DNA from: Galbibacter orientalis DSM 19592
GTDB taxonomy: Bacteria > Bacteroidota > Bacteroidia > Flavobacteriales > Flavobacteriaceae
Assembly (NCBI RefSeq): GCF_000260115.1
Contig: NZ_JH651379.1
Location: 1,554,501 to 1,618,500, forward strand
Length of the DNA stretch: 64,000 nt
Direction of reading: 5' to 3'
Shown here: positions 16,195 through 26,012 of the stretch, piece by piece
Position numbering within the stretch: position 1 is the first letter of the stretch
Layout of the letters: every line of letters starts with the position of its first letter
Notes under the pieces: model-generated
Databases searched by the model: none
What the model was told of the DNA's origin: nothing
What the model saw: the letters and a program-made list of their open reading frames with translations, nothing else
Position numbers and translations under genes: made by a program

Positions 16195-16842
16195 ATGGAA
16201 ATTCTCGTAATTGGTGCTACAGGAAGAACAGGTCGGCATATTGTAAAGTTGGCAGTTAATGAAGGGCATCGTGTAACTGTTTTTGTTCGTTCTCCAGAAA
16301 AACTGGATAGACCTCAAACAGGAGTGAAAGTAGTTCATGGAGATGCTCTAGATGAGGTTGCTATAAAAAACCTTATTTGTAATAATAATTTTGAGGCAGT
16401 GGTTATAGCTGTTGGAGCGGATAGTCTCAAGTGCTCGTCGGTACGTACTGAAAGTACTAAAAATATAATAGCAGCTTTAGAGGCTCGAAATAGTAAAGCC
16501 CGTGTGTGGATAATGAGTTCTGCGGGGGTTAACGAGAGTATAGATCAATTAGGTTTTCTAAGTAAAGCGTTTGCAAAAACAATATTGAAAGGGCATATTT
16601 TAGACCATTCTAATCAGGAAAAATTAGTGAGAGGAAGTGCCTTACCTTATACAATAATTAGACCTATGGGGCTGAAAGATGAAACTTTTGAAACCCCTAA
16701 TTATATTGTTTTAGAGAAAGGAAGAGTTCCTACAAATCATATTTCTAGACTTGATGTTGCTCATTTTATTATTGATAATATAAATAATCCAGCATATTTA
16801 GGAAAAGCAGTTACTCTCTGTGATGCTCCAGAAAAAGTATAG
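16195..16842 (+). CDS. NAD(P)-binding atypical SDR (NmrA/biliverdin-reductase-B-like)
   Basis: A 215-aa Rossmann-fold protein. GATGRTGRHIVKLA at residues 7-20 is the dinucleotide-binding loop of the NAD(P)H-binding/NmrA group, VFVRSPEKL holds the arginine that usually selects NADP, and YTIIRPMGLKDE is the typical C-terminal turn. It is shorter than a full epimerase and lacks the YxxxK catalytic pair, so it is an atypical SDR: a small quinone/flavin reductase or a redox sensor. It is separated from the kmo pair by 130 AT-rich bases. Confidence 0.88.
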   Translation: MEILVIGATGRTGRHIVKLAVNEGHRVTVFVRSPEKLDRPQTGVKVVHGDALDEVAIKNLICNNNFEAVVIAVGADSLKCSSVRTESTKNIIAALEARNSKARVWIMSSAGVNESIDQLGFLSKAFAKTILKGHILDHSNQEKLVRGSALPYTIIRPMGLKDETFETPNYIVLEKGRVPTNHISRLDVAHFIIDNINNPAYLGKAVTLCDAPEKV

Positions 16843-16844
16843 TC

Positions 16845-18683
16845 TTATTGATATCCTGAAGCTTGTAATGAGAAAAGCTCGGCGTATAAACTCTCGTTAT
16901 TCATTAAAGCTTCATGTGTTCCAATTTCATGAACCTTCCCATCTTTCAAAACTAAAATAGTATCTGCCATTCTTACGGTACTAAATCGGTGGGAGATAAT
17001 AATGCTTGTTTTTCCTTTTGTGAGTCCTATAAAGCGTTCAAATACATCAAACTCTGCTTTTGCATCGAGGGCAGAGGTAGGTTCGTCTAAAATTAAAACA
17101 TCGGCGTCTTTCATATAAGCTCTAGCGAGTGCTATTTTTTGCCATTGTCCACCAGATAATTCTTGCCCTTTATTAAATCGTTTTCCTAATTGCTGATTGT
17201 ATCCTTTTTTGAGTTCACTAACTACCTCCGAAGCTAAGCTTTGTACCGCAGCTTTTTCTATACGGTCTTGATTTTCAATTTCATCAATTTTCCCTACTGC
17301 AATATTTTCTTTAACGGTAAATTCATACTTAAAGAAATCTTGAAATATTACTCCAAATATTTTTTGATACTCGTCTTTATTAAATCTTTTTATGTCAATA
17401 CCATCTAAATAAATTGTTCCAGATGTTGGCTCATAAAAGCGTAAAAATAATTTTATTAAAGTAGTTTTTCCCGCTCCATTTTGTCCCACAAAAGCCATTT
17501 TTTCACCTGCCTTTAGTTTAAATGAAATTCCTTTTAAAACATATTCTTTATTTCCAGGGTATTTAAAGCTTACATCTTCTAAAACAAAACCTTCTTTAAT
17601 AGTGGAAGGAATCGGAATTTCATTAGAAGTATCTTCTTTTACTTCTATATCGATAAAATCAAAATAGTCTTTTAAGTATAAAGCACTTTGAGAAATTCTG
17701 GTAAAGCGAGTGAAAAATCCTTGTAAGTTATTTCGTAATCTATTAAAAGATCCACTTAAAAAAGTAAGTTCTCCAATAGATATATTTCCAGTTAAAACCC
17801 TATAAATAATAAGAATGTATGCAGAATAGTAGGAGAGAACCCCTAATAGATTAAATAGTGCTCCATAGGTACTTCTTTTAACAGCCAACTTCTTATTAAG
17901 CTCGTAATACTCGTCGGATAAAACTTTAAATCTGTTGGCTACATAGTCTGTTAAACCAAAAAGCTTGATTTCTTTTGCAGTTTTGTCATTAGCTCCTACA
18001 AAACGTAAATAATCTAATTCTCGGCGTTCGGAAGTCCAACTTCTAGCCAGGGAATAGCTTTGAGAGCTAAATTTTATTTCATTAATAAAAGAAGGGATAA
18101 TACTCAAAATAAGAATGGCAATAAGAATAGGCTCAAAATAAATAAGTCCCGCAATTAAAGAAATCATACTAATAACACTTTGTACTTGTGTTAGTATGTT
18201 GGACATGAGGTTAACGCGACTTGTAGTTTGGGTGCGGGCACGCTCCAGTTTGTCATAAAAATCGGGATCTTCAAGCTGACTAATGCCTATTTCGTTGGTT
18301 TTTTTGATAATGGTTACCGAAGACTTATTGGCATATAAATCGCCTAACAAACTATCTGTTAAAGTTATTAGCCTGCTTATTAAATCGGATATTAAAGCCA
18401 CAAATAATTCTAAAGCAACATATTTCCATAGGAGCGAATAGTCTTTTTCTGGCGTATTTATTTGTAAGATAATCTCATCAATGATAAGTTTTCCCACCCA
18501 AAGTAAAATAACAGGAGCAAAGGCATTAAGGAGTCTTGCAAATGTATTTATGGAATACATAACCCTACTTGTTTTCCATATTTCTGATGAAAAACGAGGA
18601 ATGTACTTAAAAGCATTAAAAGAATCTCTAATGGAGGTTTTTTCCTTTTTTTTATCTTTTAAAGATTCTAGTTTTCTAGGCAA
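16845..18683 (-). CDS. ABC exporter, fused permease and ATPase
   Basis: A 612-aa half-transporter: an N-terminal six-helix membrane domain (roughly residues 40-330) followed by a complete ATPase domain with Walker A GQNGAGKTT, signature LSGGQWQ, Walker B VLILDEPTSALDA and the switch His in ISHRFST. It works as a homodimer in the inner membrane. The loose match of the membrane domain to lipid/peptide exporters leaves the substrate open. The gene ends three bases from the convergent NAD(P)-binding gene, so there is hardly any terminator space. Confidence 0.93.
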   Translation of the reverse strand: MPRKLESLKDKKKEKTSIRDSFNAFKYIPRFSSEIWKTSRVMYSINTFARLLNAFAPVILLWVGKLIIDEIILQINTPEKDYSLLWKYVALELFVALISDLISRLITLTDSLLGDLYANKSSVTIIKKTNEIGISQLEDPDFYDKLERARTQTTSRVNLMSNILTQVQSVISMISLIAGLIYFEPILIAILILSIIPSFINEIKFSSQSYSLARSWTSERRELDYLRFVGANDKTAKEIKLFGLTDYVANRFKVLSDEYYELNKKLAVKRSTYGALFNLLGVLSYYSAYILIIYRVLTGNISIGELTFLSGSFNRLRNNLQGFFTRFTRISQSALYLKDYFDFIDIEVKEDTSNEIPIPSTIKEGFVLEDVSFKYPGNKEYVLKGISFKLKAGEKMAFVGQNGAGKTTLIKLFLRFYEPTSGTIYLDGIDIKRFNKDEYQKIFGVIFQDFFKYEFTVKENIAVGKIDEIENQDRIEKAAVQSLASEVVSELKKGYNQQLGKRFNKGQELSGGQWQKIALARAYMKDADVLILDEPTSALDAKAEFDVFERFIGLTKGKTSIIISHRFSTVRMADTILVLKDGKVHEIGTHEALMNNESLYAELFSLQASGYQ

Positions 18684-18759
18684 TTTTAAATTGTTTAAAT
18701 ATTATGAAATCTACTAAAGAGATAGTTAGTTTAAATATACAAAAGTTGAAGGATAAAAA

Positions 18760-18783
18760 AAGCCTCGCAAATTTGCGAGGCTT
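18760..18783 (-). terminator. Rho-independent terminator of the nif3 pair
   Basis: A perfect 24-bp palindrome (AAGCCTCGCAAA and its complement) flanked by an A7 run on the left. On the minus strand it lies 20 bases past the stop of the coiled-coil gene and ends in a T-tract. Confidence 0.9.
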
Positions 18784-18803
18784 AAATTATATATCTTAGT
18801 GTT

Positions 18804-19583
18804 TTAAATAGAAGCAAAAAGATCTTCCATTTTTTGTTTTTCTTCTTCGGCAAGTGTTGGGTCTACCAAAATTCTACCACTGTGCTCATCTGTAATAATT
18901 TTTTTACGAGATGCAATTTCCATTTGTACTTGTGGTGGAATTGTAAAGAAAGAACCTCCAGAAGCACCACGTTCAATAGCTACAACAGCTAACCCGTTTT
19001 TAACACTTCCACGGATTCTTTTGTAAGCAGAAAGTAGTCTTTCTTCAATAAGGTCTTCATAAGAGAGACTCTTATCCATTAAAGTTTTTTCTTCTTTTTC
19101 AGTTTCCTTCAAGATATCATCAAGCTCTCCTTTTTTGTGCTTTAAGTGACTTTCTCTTTCAGATAAACGCTCTTTAGATTGATTAATCACCTCTTTTTTC
19201 TGCTCAATTTGAGCTTTGAATTCTTTGATGTGTTTTTCAGCCAATTCAATTTCTAATTCCTGAAATTCAATTTCTTTAGATAAAGAGTTGAACTCTCTAT
19301 TATTACGAACATTCTTTTGTTGCTCGGTATATTTTTTAATAGAAGATTTAGACTCCTCAATAAGGTTTTTCTTATTGGCAATCTCTTGAGTGATTTCTTC
19401 AAGATTCCCGTTGAGTTTATCTAAACGTGTTCTTAAACCTTCTACTTCATCCTCTAAATCTTCAACCTCTAAAGGTAATTCACCACGAACATTTCTTATT
19501 TCATCGATTCTAGAATCGATAAGTTGCAAATCGTATAAGGTTCTTAACTTTTCTTCTACTGTTGCTTCTATTTTCTTTGCCAT
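18804..19583 (-). CDS. Coiled-coil protein of the C4 zinc-ribbon (zf-RING_7) family, zinc site lost
   Basis: A 259-aa protein: residues about 10-185 are a long antiparallel coiled coil, then a C-terminal region (AVVAIERGASGGSFFTIPPQ..IITDEHSGRILVDP) that aligns with the zf-RING_7 ribbon. In the canonical family this region holds four cysteines; this protein contains no cysteine at all, so it cannot bind zinc that way. The family is linked to DNA or nucleotide metabolism in some genomes, but its role is unproven. It follows nif3 by five bases, a common bacterial pairing that suggests shared work. Confidence 0.88.
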   Translation of the reverse strand: MAKKIEATVEEKLRTLYDLQLIDSRIDEIRNVRGELPLEVEDLEDEVEGLRTRLDKLNGNLEEITQEIANKKNLIEESKSSIKKYTEQQKNVRNNREFNSLSKEIEFQELEIELAEKHIKEFKAQIEQKKEVINQSKERLSERESHLKHKKGELDDILKETEKEEKTLMDKSLSYEDLIEERLLSAYKRIRGSVKNGLAVVAIERGASGGSFFTIPPQVQMEIASRKKIITDEHSGRILVDPTLAEEEKQKMEDLFASI

Positions 19584-19588
19584 ATTTT

Positions 19589-20683
19589 TTATAAATACTT
19601 GACGGGATTTGTATTACAAACTGATAAAACGACTGCAAAATTAGTGAATTTTTTTGTAAGATACTCAACTAAAAGATTTTTTGTGAACTGTTCGGTTTCA
19701 TAATGACCAATATCGGCTATAATTATCTTGTTTTCAGCCTTGTAAAAGTCGTGATATTTTACATCGCCTGTAATGTAAATATCAGCTCCAGCCATGACGG
19801 CATTGGGAATTGCAAATGCTCCACTACCACCCAAAACAGCTACTTTTTTTATTTTCTTATCAATTAGTTTCGAATGCCTTACACACCCCGTTTGCATACG
19901 TTCTTTTACGAATTTAAGAAATTCTATTGGATTTTGTGCAGTTTCCAACTCTCCAATCATCCCAATACCAATGTGTTGGTTTGTATTTTCAAGGGTTGTA
20001 ACTTCATAAGCTACCTCTTCATAAGGATGATTTGCAAATAGTGTATTTAAAATTTTACTTTCTAAATGCTTTGGAAATGTAATTCCAATTTGAGTTTCTT
20101 CTTCAAAATGTGTAATTCCCTTTTCTCCAATTACTGGATTTGAAGCTTCATTTCCTTTAAAACTCCCTTTGCCTTGAATATTAAAACTACAATGGTCGTA
20201 ATTTCCAATAGAACCTCCGCCTACATTAAAAAGAGCTTCTCGTAATTTGTCTGCACTATTTGTTGGAACAAATGTAATTAGTTTCTTAATAGTGCTTTTC
20301 TGCGGAATTAAAACTTTTTTATTTTTCAGTCCTAGTACATCACAAATCTTTGCGTTTACACCAACAAAACTATTGTCTAATGCAGTATGTGGGGAATAAA
20401 TGGAAATATTATTTTTAATAGCTTTTAATACCACGCGCTCTACATAATTCTTTCCCGTTATTTTTTTTAATCCGCTAAAAATAATTGGATGAAAACTAAC
20501 AATAAGATTACAATTTTTCTCAATAGCCTCATCAACAACTTCTTCAAGTGTGTCTAAACACACTAAAACACCTGTTGTTTTTTCGGTTTTATCGCCTATA
20601 AGCAAACCTACATTGTCAAAATCTTCAGCATAAGGAAGTGGCGCAATTTCTTCTATGGCATTAATTACATCTTGAATAAGCAT
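19589..20683 (-). CDS. Nif3-like dinuclear metal-centre protein
   Basis: A 364-aa protein of the Nif3/YbgI/YqfO family. SFHPIIFSGLKKI and HTALDN early on, plus GDVKYHDFYKA and IGHYETEQF at the C-terminus, supply the histidines, aspartates and glutamate that hold two metal ions. The central insertion (about residues 125-230, with ITFPKHLESKILNTLFANHP) is the PII/CutA-like domain of the long YqfO type. I take the ATG at 20683; the frame can extend six codons to a TTG at 20701, but that would overlap the TATCTTTG -7 box (20699-20706). Suggested family roles include GTP cyclohydrolase-like activity, but none is firm. Confidence 0.92.
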   Translation of the reverse strand: MLIQDVINAIEEIAPLPYAEDFDNVGLLIGDKTEKTTGVLVCLDTLEEVVDEAIEKNCNLIVSFHPIIFSGLKKITGKNYVERVVLKAIKNNISIYSPHTALDNSFVGVNAKICDVLGLKNKKVLIPQKSTIKKLITFVPTNSADKLREALFNVGGGSIGNYDHCSFNIQGKGSFKGNEASNPVIGEKGITHFEEETQIGITFPKHLESKILNTLFANHPYEEVAYEVTTLENTNQHIGIGMIGELETAQNPIEFLKFVKERMQTGCVRHSKLIDKKIKKVAVLGGSGAFAIPNAVMAGADIYITGDVKYHDFYKAENKIIIADIGHYETEQFTKNLLVEYLTKKFTNFAVVLSVCNTNPVKYL

Positions 20684-20726
20684 ACAGTCATTTTTTTTCA
20701 AAGATAAAATATTCTAATTTCGCTTT

Positions 20727-21731
20727 ATGCGAAGATGGAGAAAATTGCTCTTACCGGTTTCATGGATATATGGAGCTATCATTTTTTTAAGGAACTACTT
20801 ATTTGATATTCAGTTTTTCAAATCGGTAAGTTACGATTTTCCTGTTATTTGTATCGGGAATGTTAGTGTTGGGGGGACTGGAAAAACTCCAATGACAGAA
20901 TATATTGCTACACTTCTTCGTAAAAAATATAAAACAGCCATTTTAAGTAGGGGTTATAAACGTGCTTCTAAAGGTTTTGTTTTAGCAAATGAAAATATTT
21001 CTGTTGAAAAAATTGGAGACGAACCTTTTCAATATTTTAAGAAATTGAAAGGGGTTGCTGTTGCTGTAGATGAAGATAGACGCCATGGAATTTCTGAATT
21101 AAAGGAAGTTTTACATCCTGATGTTATACTTTTAGATGATGCTTTTCAACACCGAAAAGTGAAGGCTGGATTAAATATTCTTTTAACCATGCATAACGAT
21201 TTGTATACTAACGATTTTTTGCTCCCAGCTGGGAATCTCCGAGATTTGAAATCGCAGGCTAAAAGAGCGGACGTTATTCTAGTAACTAAATGTCCGTTAG
21301 ATTTTTCTTCGGAAAATCAACAACAAATAATTCAGCAATTAAAGGTACAACCTAACCAGAAAGTATTTTTTACGGGGATTAATTATAAAAATGAAGTATT
21401 TTCTAATACAAGTTCACTTTTAGTTGATACGCTTAAAGAGAAGGAAATTACAGTAGTTACAGGAATTGCACATCCAGAACCTTTTTTGAAGTATTTGTCT
21501 GAAAAAGGATTAAGTTTTAAACATTATAAATATCCAGATCATCACAATTTCTCAGCTTCTGAAATTGAAGGTTTAAAAGAAAAGGACTTCGTCTTAACTA
21601 CAGAAAAAGATTTTGTAAGATTGGAAAAACAGCTGGATAATGTTTATTATATGCCAATTGAAACTACATTTTTAAATAATAAAGAAATGTTTGATGCTCT
21701 TGTTTTGGACTTTGTAGCTATAAATTCTTAA
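20727..21731 (+). CDS. lpxK: Tetraacyldisaccharide 4'-kinase
   Basis: A 334-aa protein. After a membrane-leaning N-terminal segment (PVSWIYGAIIFLRNYLFD), GNVSVGGTGKTP is the family's Walker A, LSRGYKR follows, and DVILLDDAFQHR is the conserved metal/ATP motif with DD.FQHR. LpxK phosphorylates the lipid A precursor at the inner membrane, so the organism makes lipid A. The start lies close to a divergent -7 box of nif3. The 3' end overlaps the convergent sensor kinase by four bases. Confidence 0.95.
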   Translation: MRRWRKLLLPVSWIYGAIIFLRNYLFDIQFFKSVSYDFPVICIGNVSVGGTGKTPMTEYIATLLRKKYKTAILSRGYKRASKGFVLANENISVEKIGDEPFQYFKKLKGVAVAVDEDRRHGISELKEVLHPDVILLDDAFQHRKVKAGLNILLTMHNDLYTNDFLLPAGNLRDLKSQAKRADVILVTKCPLDFSSENQQQIIQQLKVQPNQKVFFTGINYKNEVFSNTSSLLVDTLKEKEITVVTGIAHPEPFLKYLSEKGLSFKHYKYPDHHNFSASEIEGLKEKDFVLTTEKDFVRLEKQLDNVYYMPIETTFLNNKEMFDALVLDFVAINS

Positions 21732-23920
21732 ACTTGATTAGTGGTTTTTAAAATTGAAGTGCCAATAATTTTATAGAATAAATCTGGTTTAAAAGGTTTT
21801 GTAATAATATCATTACAGCCATAACTAAAGAAATCGTCTGTACTTTCATCAATAGTTAATGCCGTTAACGCAATAATAGGGATATTTTTATCGAATTTTC
21901 TAATTTCTTCGGTAGCTTTTAATCCGCTAATTCCTGGCATATGGATGTCCATTAAAATAAGATCATATGTGTTTTCTTTAGCTAATTTAATAGCATCATA
22001 TCCATTGTCTGCAACATCACAGTTAATACCTTTCTTGGCTAGCATTTTTTTAGTAATAACTTGATTGATTTTATTGTCTTCAACTATCAAAAAATATAAA
22101 TCTTTTAAAATAGCTTCTTCAAGATCTTCAGATCCTACCTCTATAATTTCGGAAGGATCTGGGGTGGTAAATTCAAGACTAAAATAAAATGAACTTCCCA
22201 TTCCAATTTCACTTTTCACATTTATGTCGCTATTGAATAAGCTTAATAAACTTCTTACAATGGTTAATCCTAATCCTGTACCTCCATATTTTCTATTAAT
22301 CTGAATAGAACCTTGAGAAAAACTTTCAAAAATATTTTGCTGCATCTCTTCAGAAATGCCTATTCCTTCATCATTTACTTCAAAATGAATTTTATATCTT
22401 CCCTTGTCAGAATTTAGAAGTTTAGCATTTACAATAACTTTTCCGTTTTCAGTAAATTTTAAAGCATTTCCAACTAAATTGATTAAGATTTGAGAAAGTT
22501 TAAGCGGATCTCCAATAAGTTTTTTAGGAATGTTCTCGTCAATATTTAGGATAATTACATTCTTGTTCTCTTTGGCGGTTTGCCTTAGGGAATAAATAAC
22601 ATCTTCGAGGGTTTTATTAAAATCGAAAATTATTTTTTCGGCAACTAGCTTATTAGCGTCTATTTTATTAATTTGTAAGATGTCATTAATAAAATCCAAG
22701 AGGTATTCTCCAGAAAACTTCAACGATTTTAGATGTTCTTTTTGACTTGCTTTTGGGTCTTCTTCTAATAGTAAATGTGTCAATCCAGTTACGGCATAGA
22801 GAGGGGTGCGCAATTCGTGACTAACAGTAGATAAGAATTGACCTTTAGCTCGCATGGCCTTTTCGGCATCTTCTTTTGCTATTTGTAACTCTTTATTTTT
22901 TTTCAGTAATAAATCGTTTGTTTTAAATTTTATTTGATTGTTTCTGTATAATGAAATTGTTAAAAGAGAAATAATAATTAACAATGCAGAACTTAAAACA
23001 GAGGTGAGTTTGGAGATGTTTACTTTTTGTTGTTGTTCAATTTCATCTTGACTCATTCTTGCAATTACATTGTTTAGAAATTGCGCTTCGTTAGTATGAG
23101 CAGCTTCATTTTGCTTTCTTAAAATATCTGCCCCGAAATATTTTTCTTTTATGCTGTCTGCTTTTTTGTAATATAAAAGAGCCGCATAATAATCTTCTTT
23201 TTTATTAGCAATCTGATACTTTAATAAATTAGTACCCAGTAGAATTCTTGGAAATTTTTGGCGAGCAGCAATTCTTAGAACATTATCTAGTAAAATCCCC
23301 GCACTTTCGTAGTTACTGTCCTTCGCATAAATATTTGCTAAAACTAATTGTGAAGCAGCAGAGAGGTAATGTTTTTCGTATTTATGATCTGGAGGAATCA
23401 TTTTTTGAAAAATGGACTTTGCCTTGTTGTATTCTCCTAATTCATTGTGGGTAAGCCCTTCGTAAAAAAGCACACTATTTAATAAACTTTTATCGTTATA
23501 GTCAACAGCTTCTAAAGCTTCGTTTATGAGTGTATATGCTTTAGTCTTATCTTGATCCTTCGCAGCTAAATAGGCTTCTAAAATTGCAGTAAGCGCTCTA
23601 CCGTCATTATATTTATATAAACTGAGAACTTCTCTAGCTTCTTTTAAATAAATTCCTGGATTTATAGGTTTCTTGTATTGAATGTTTAATCTAGCAGAAA
23701 GATTGTAGAAATCTACAATAGATTCAATATTATCAGAGCTAGCAGCTAGCTGAAGTCCTTTTTCTATATCTGATAGAGCCTTTTCATAATCGCCATTATT
23801 TTTATACTCATATACTCTTTTTGTGATAGATTCAAGACTATCTTTAAAGGCAATATTAGTCTGTGCACCTATAGAAATAGATGACATTAAAAAAAAGATT
23901 ATGAGGGCTACAAAGCGCAT
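21728..23920 (-). CDS. Hybrid sensor histidine kinase/response regulator with TPR sensor
   Basis: A 730-aa protein: signal peptide (about 1-19), a periplasmic region of TPR-like helical repeats (about 25-300; YEKALSDIEKGLQLA, EYNKAKSIFQKMI), one membrane helix near 305-325, then a HisKA domain with the phospho-His in FLSTVSHELRTPL, an HATPase domain (GNALKF, DEGIGI, GGTGLGL) and a C-terminal receiver domain with the phospho-Asp in LILMDIHMPG. There is no DNA-binding output, so the signal probably passes to a phosphotransfer protein encoded elsewhere. It is single-gene, facing lpxK. Confidence 0.95.
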   Translation of the reverse strand: MRFVALIIFFLMSSISIGAQTNIAFKDSLESITKRVYEYKNNGDYEKALSDIEKGLQLAASSDNIESIVDFYNLSARLNIQYKKPINPGIYLKEAREVLSLYKYNDGRALTAILEAYLAAKDQDKTKAYTLINEALEAVDYNDKSLLNSVLFYEGLTHNELGEYNKAKSIFQKMIPPDHKYEKHYLSAASQLVLANIYAKDSNYESAGILLDNVLRIAARQKFPRILLGTNLLKYQIANKKEDYYAALLYYKKADSIKEKYFGADILRKQNEAAHTNEAQFLNNVIARMSQDEIEQQQKVNISKLTSVLSSALLIIISLLTISLYRNNQIKFKTNDLLLKKNKELQIAKEDAEKAMRAKGQFLSTVSHELRTPLYAVTGLTHLLLEEDPKASQKEHLKSLKFSGEYLLDFINDILQINKIDANKLVAEKIIFDFNKTLEDVIYSLRQTAKENKNVIILNIDENIPKKLIGDPLKLSQILINLVGNALKFTENGKVIVNAKLLNSDKGRYKIHFEVNDEGIGISEEMQQNIFESFSQGSIQINRKYGGTGLGLTIVRSLLSLFNSDINVKSEIGMGSSFYFSLEFTTPDPSEIIEVGSEDLEEAILKDLYFLIVEDNKINQVITKKMLAKKGINCDVADNGYDAIKLAKENTYDLILMDIHMPGISGLKATEEIRKFDKNIPIIALTALTIDESTDDFFSYGCNDIITKPFKPDLFYKIIGTSILKTTNQV

Positions 23921-23957
23921 AATTACAATTAGTGCTATGCAGTAAATATAATTATTT

Positions 23958-24953
23958 CTATTTAATAAGCTGAATTAAATCGACAATCCGACTGCTATAT
24001 CCGTATTCGTTATCATACCACCCAATGATTTTTACCATTTTTCCGATAACCGATGTCATTTGCGAATCGAAAGTGCAAGAGTATGGACTGTTTATAATAT
24101 CTACAGACACAATAGGGTCTTCTGTGTAGTCTAAAATATTTTTTAAACTGCTATTGGAAGCATCTTTAAAAGCATTATTTACTGCTTCAATGGAAGTTTC
24201 TTTTTTAACATTAAAGGTAATATCTGTTAAAGAACCGTCTGGTACGGGAACTCTTATTCCACAACCTCCTATAGTATCACTAAGTTCTGGAAAAATACTT
24301 GTTAAGGCTTTAGCCGCGCCTGTTGTTGTAGGAACAATAGATTGACCTGCAGCACGCGCACGCCGTAAATCACGATGGGGTTGATCGTGCAGGCTTTGAT
24401 CGGATGTGTAGGAATGTACGGTAGTAATATATGCTTGCTCAATGCCACAAAGTTCTTTTATAACTTTAATCATTGGCGCTGCATTATTGGTGGTGCAAGA
24501 GGCGTTGGAGATAATATCTTCTGTGCCATCCAAAATGTTTTCATTCACTCCTAGCACTACCATTTTTATAGAATCGTCACTTGGAGGAACGGCTAAAATT
24601 ACCTTTTTAGCTCCTCCAATAATATGATGCTGTAATTGTTCTCTAGATTTAAATTTTCCAGTAGCTTCAATAACAAAATCAACATTAAAAGGTTTCCAAT
24701 TAATTGCAGTTAAAGTATTGCAATTTAATAGGGGAAAAGATTTTCCGTCTACAATTATGTGGTCTCTATTGTGTTGAATGTCTTTTTTTAAAACACCATG
24801 AATACTATCATATTTAAGTAAATGACTTAATGTATGCGTGTCTGCTAAATCATTTATAGCTACAACTTCTATTTCAGAATTTTCTAAAAGTAATCTGAAA
24901 ACAGTGCGGCCAATTCTTCCGAAACCGTTTATGGCGATTCTAATTTTTTTCAA
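23958..24953 (-). CDS. gap: Glyceraldehyde-3-phosphate dehydrogenase, type I
   Basis: A 331-aa enzyme. INGFGRIGRTVFR is the NAD-binding loop, SNASCTTNNAAPMIKVI contains the catalytic Cys, and HSYTSDQSLHD and GIRVPVPDGS fit the family. It oxidises glyceraldehyde-3-phosphate to 1,3-bisphosphoglycerate in glycolysis and can run in reverse. The active-site stretch reads TTNNAAP, whereas the common form is TTNCLAP, so the second conserved cysteine is absent, as in some homologues. Cofactor preference cannot be decided with certainty. Confidence 0.95.
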   Translation of the reverse strand: MKKIRIAINGFGRIGRTVFRLLLENSEIEVVAINDLADTHTLSHLLKYDSIHGVLKKDIQHNRDHIIVDGKSFPLLNCNTLTAINWKPFNVDFVIEATGKFKSREQLQHHIIGGAKKVILAVPPSDDSIKMVVLGVNENILDGTEDIISNASCTTNNAAPMIKVIKELCGIEQAYITTVHSYTSDQSLHDQPHRDLRRARAAGQSIVPTTTGAAKALTSIFPELSDTIGGCGIRVPVPDGSLTDITFNVKKETSIEAVNNAFKDASNSSLKNILDYTEDPIVSVDIINSPYSCTFDSQMTSVIGKMVKIIGWYDNEYGYSSRIVDLIQLIK

Positions 24954-24963
24954 GATAATTTAT

Positions 24964-25012
24964 TCAATCCCACTAAGGTGGGTTTATCCCTACTATTGAT
25001 GAGGGTGTGATT
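24964..25012. repeat. Possible degenerate family A copy upstream of gap
   Basis: AATCCCACTAAGGTGGGTTT forms a small hairpin and resembles the family's first block (AATCCCTCATTGAGGGTTT). Nothing of the second or third hairpin is clear. It may simply be a leader hairpin. Confidence 0.25.
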
Positions 25013-25014
25013 AA

Positions 25015-25042
25015 AAAAGCCGCCTTTTAAAGCGGCGTCATT
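25015..25042 (-). terminator. Rho-independent terminator of lipA
   Basis: GCCGC at 25019-25023 pairs with GCGGC at 25032-25036, extended by an AT pairing, with an A-tract on the left that becomes a T-tract on the minus strand. It starts two bases past the lipA stop. Confidence 0.8.
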
Positions 25043-25043
25043 T

Positions 25044-25922
25044 TTATAATATGTGTTTATGTGCTTTGTAAGAAGATCTTACCAAAGCTCCACTTTCTAC
25101 ATGTCTAAATCCTAGGTCTAATCCTATTTCTTCATATTTTTTAAATTGATCTGGAGTAACAAACTGTTTTACAGGTAAGTGTTTTTTTGAAGGCTGTAAA
25201 TATTGTCCAATAGTTACTACATCTACATCAGCTTTTCTAAGATCGTGTAGGGTTTCAATAACTTCTTCTTCTTTTTCGCCTAAACCAAGCATAATACCCG
25301 ATTTGGTTCTATTAATTCCTTGATCTTTTAAATATTTTAAAACAGCCAAGCTACGGTCGTATTTTGCTTGAATTCTAACCTCACGTGTTAGTCTTCTTAC
25401 AGTTTCCATGTTGTGAGAAACCACTTCAGGAGAAACTTCAACAATACGATCTATATTTCTTTCTACTCCTTGGAAATCTGGAATTAGTGTCTCTAATGTG
25501 GTAGTAGGATTCATTCTACGGATAGATTTTACAGTTTCTGCCCATATAATAGATCCCATATCTTTTAAGTCGTCTCTATCTACAGAAGTAATTACAGCAT
25601 GTTTAATGCTCATAATTTTTATAGAACGTGCTACTTTTTCTGGTTCTTCCCAATCTACAGTTTCTGGTCGTCCAGTTTTTACACCACAAAACCCACAAGA
25701 ACGTGTACAAACATTCCCTAAGATCATAAAAGTAGCAGTACCTTCTCCCCAGCATTCCCCCATATTTGGGCAACTACCAGAAGTACAAATAGTATGAAGG
25801 TTGTACTTGTCTACTAAACCTCTTAATTCTGTATATTTTTTTCCGGTCGGCAGTTTTACTCGTAACCATTTAGGTTTCCCTTTTCTAGGTGGAGCAATGC
25901 TACTTGCAGTATCTACACTCAT
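25044..25922 (-). CDS. lipA: Lipoyl synthase
   Basis: A 292-aa radical-SAM enzyme with both [4Fe-4S] clusters visible: the auxiliary set [12 protein letters not shown] and the radical-SAM set CTRSCGFC, plus the C-terminal RSSYKA, whose serine ligates the auxiliary cluster. It inserts two sulfurs into octanoyl groups on carrier proteins. LipB at 58.8 kb supplies the octanoyl group. Targets include the glycine cleavage H protein, partner of GcvP at 50 kb. Two overlapping -7 boxes (TATCTTTG, TAACTTTG on the minus strand at 25940-25955) lie upstream. Confidence 0.98.
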   Translation of the reverse strand: MSVDTASSIAPPRKGKPKWLRVKLPTGKKYTELRGLVDKYNLHTICTSGSCPNMGECWGEGTATFMILGNVCTRSCGFCGVKTGRPETVDWEEPEKVARSIKIMSIKHAVITSVDRDDLKDMGSIIWAETVKSIRRMNPTTTLETLIPDFQGVERNIDRIVEVSPEVVSHNMETVRRLTREVRIQAKYDRSLAVLKYLKDQGINRTKSGIMLGLGEKEEEVIETLHDLRKADVDVVTIGQYLQPSKKHLPVKQFVTPDQFKKYEEIGLDLGFRHVESGALVRSSYKAHKHIL

Positions 25923-26012
25923 ATCGAAATTTTAGACTACAAAGATACAAAGTTAAGTTTGAAAATTAAGTTAATCTGTCATCAACTAATAGGATAAGAT
26001 TTTCTACTTTTT

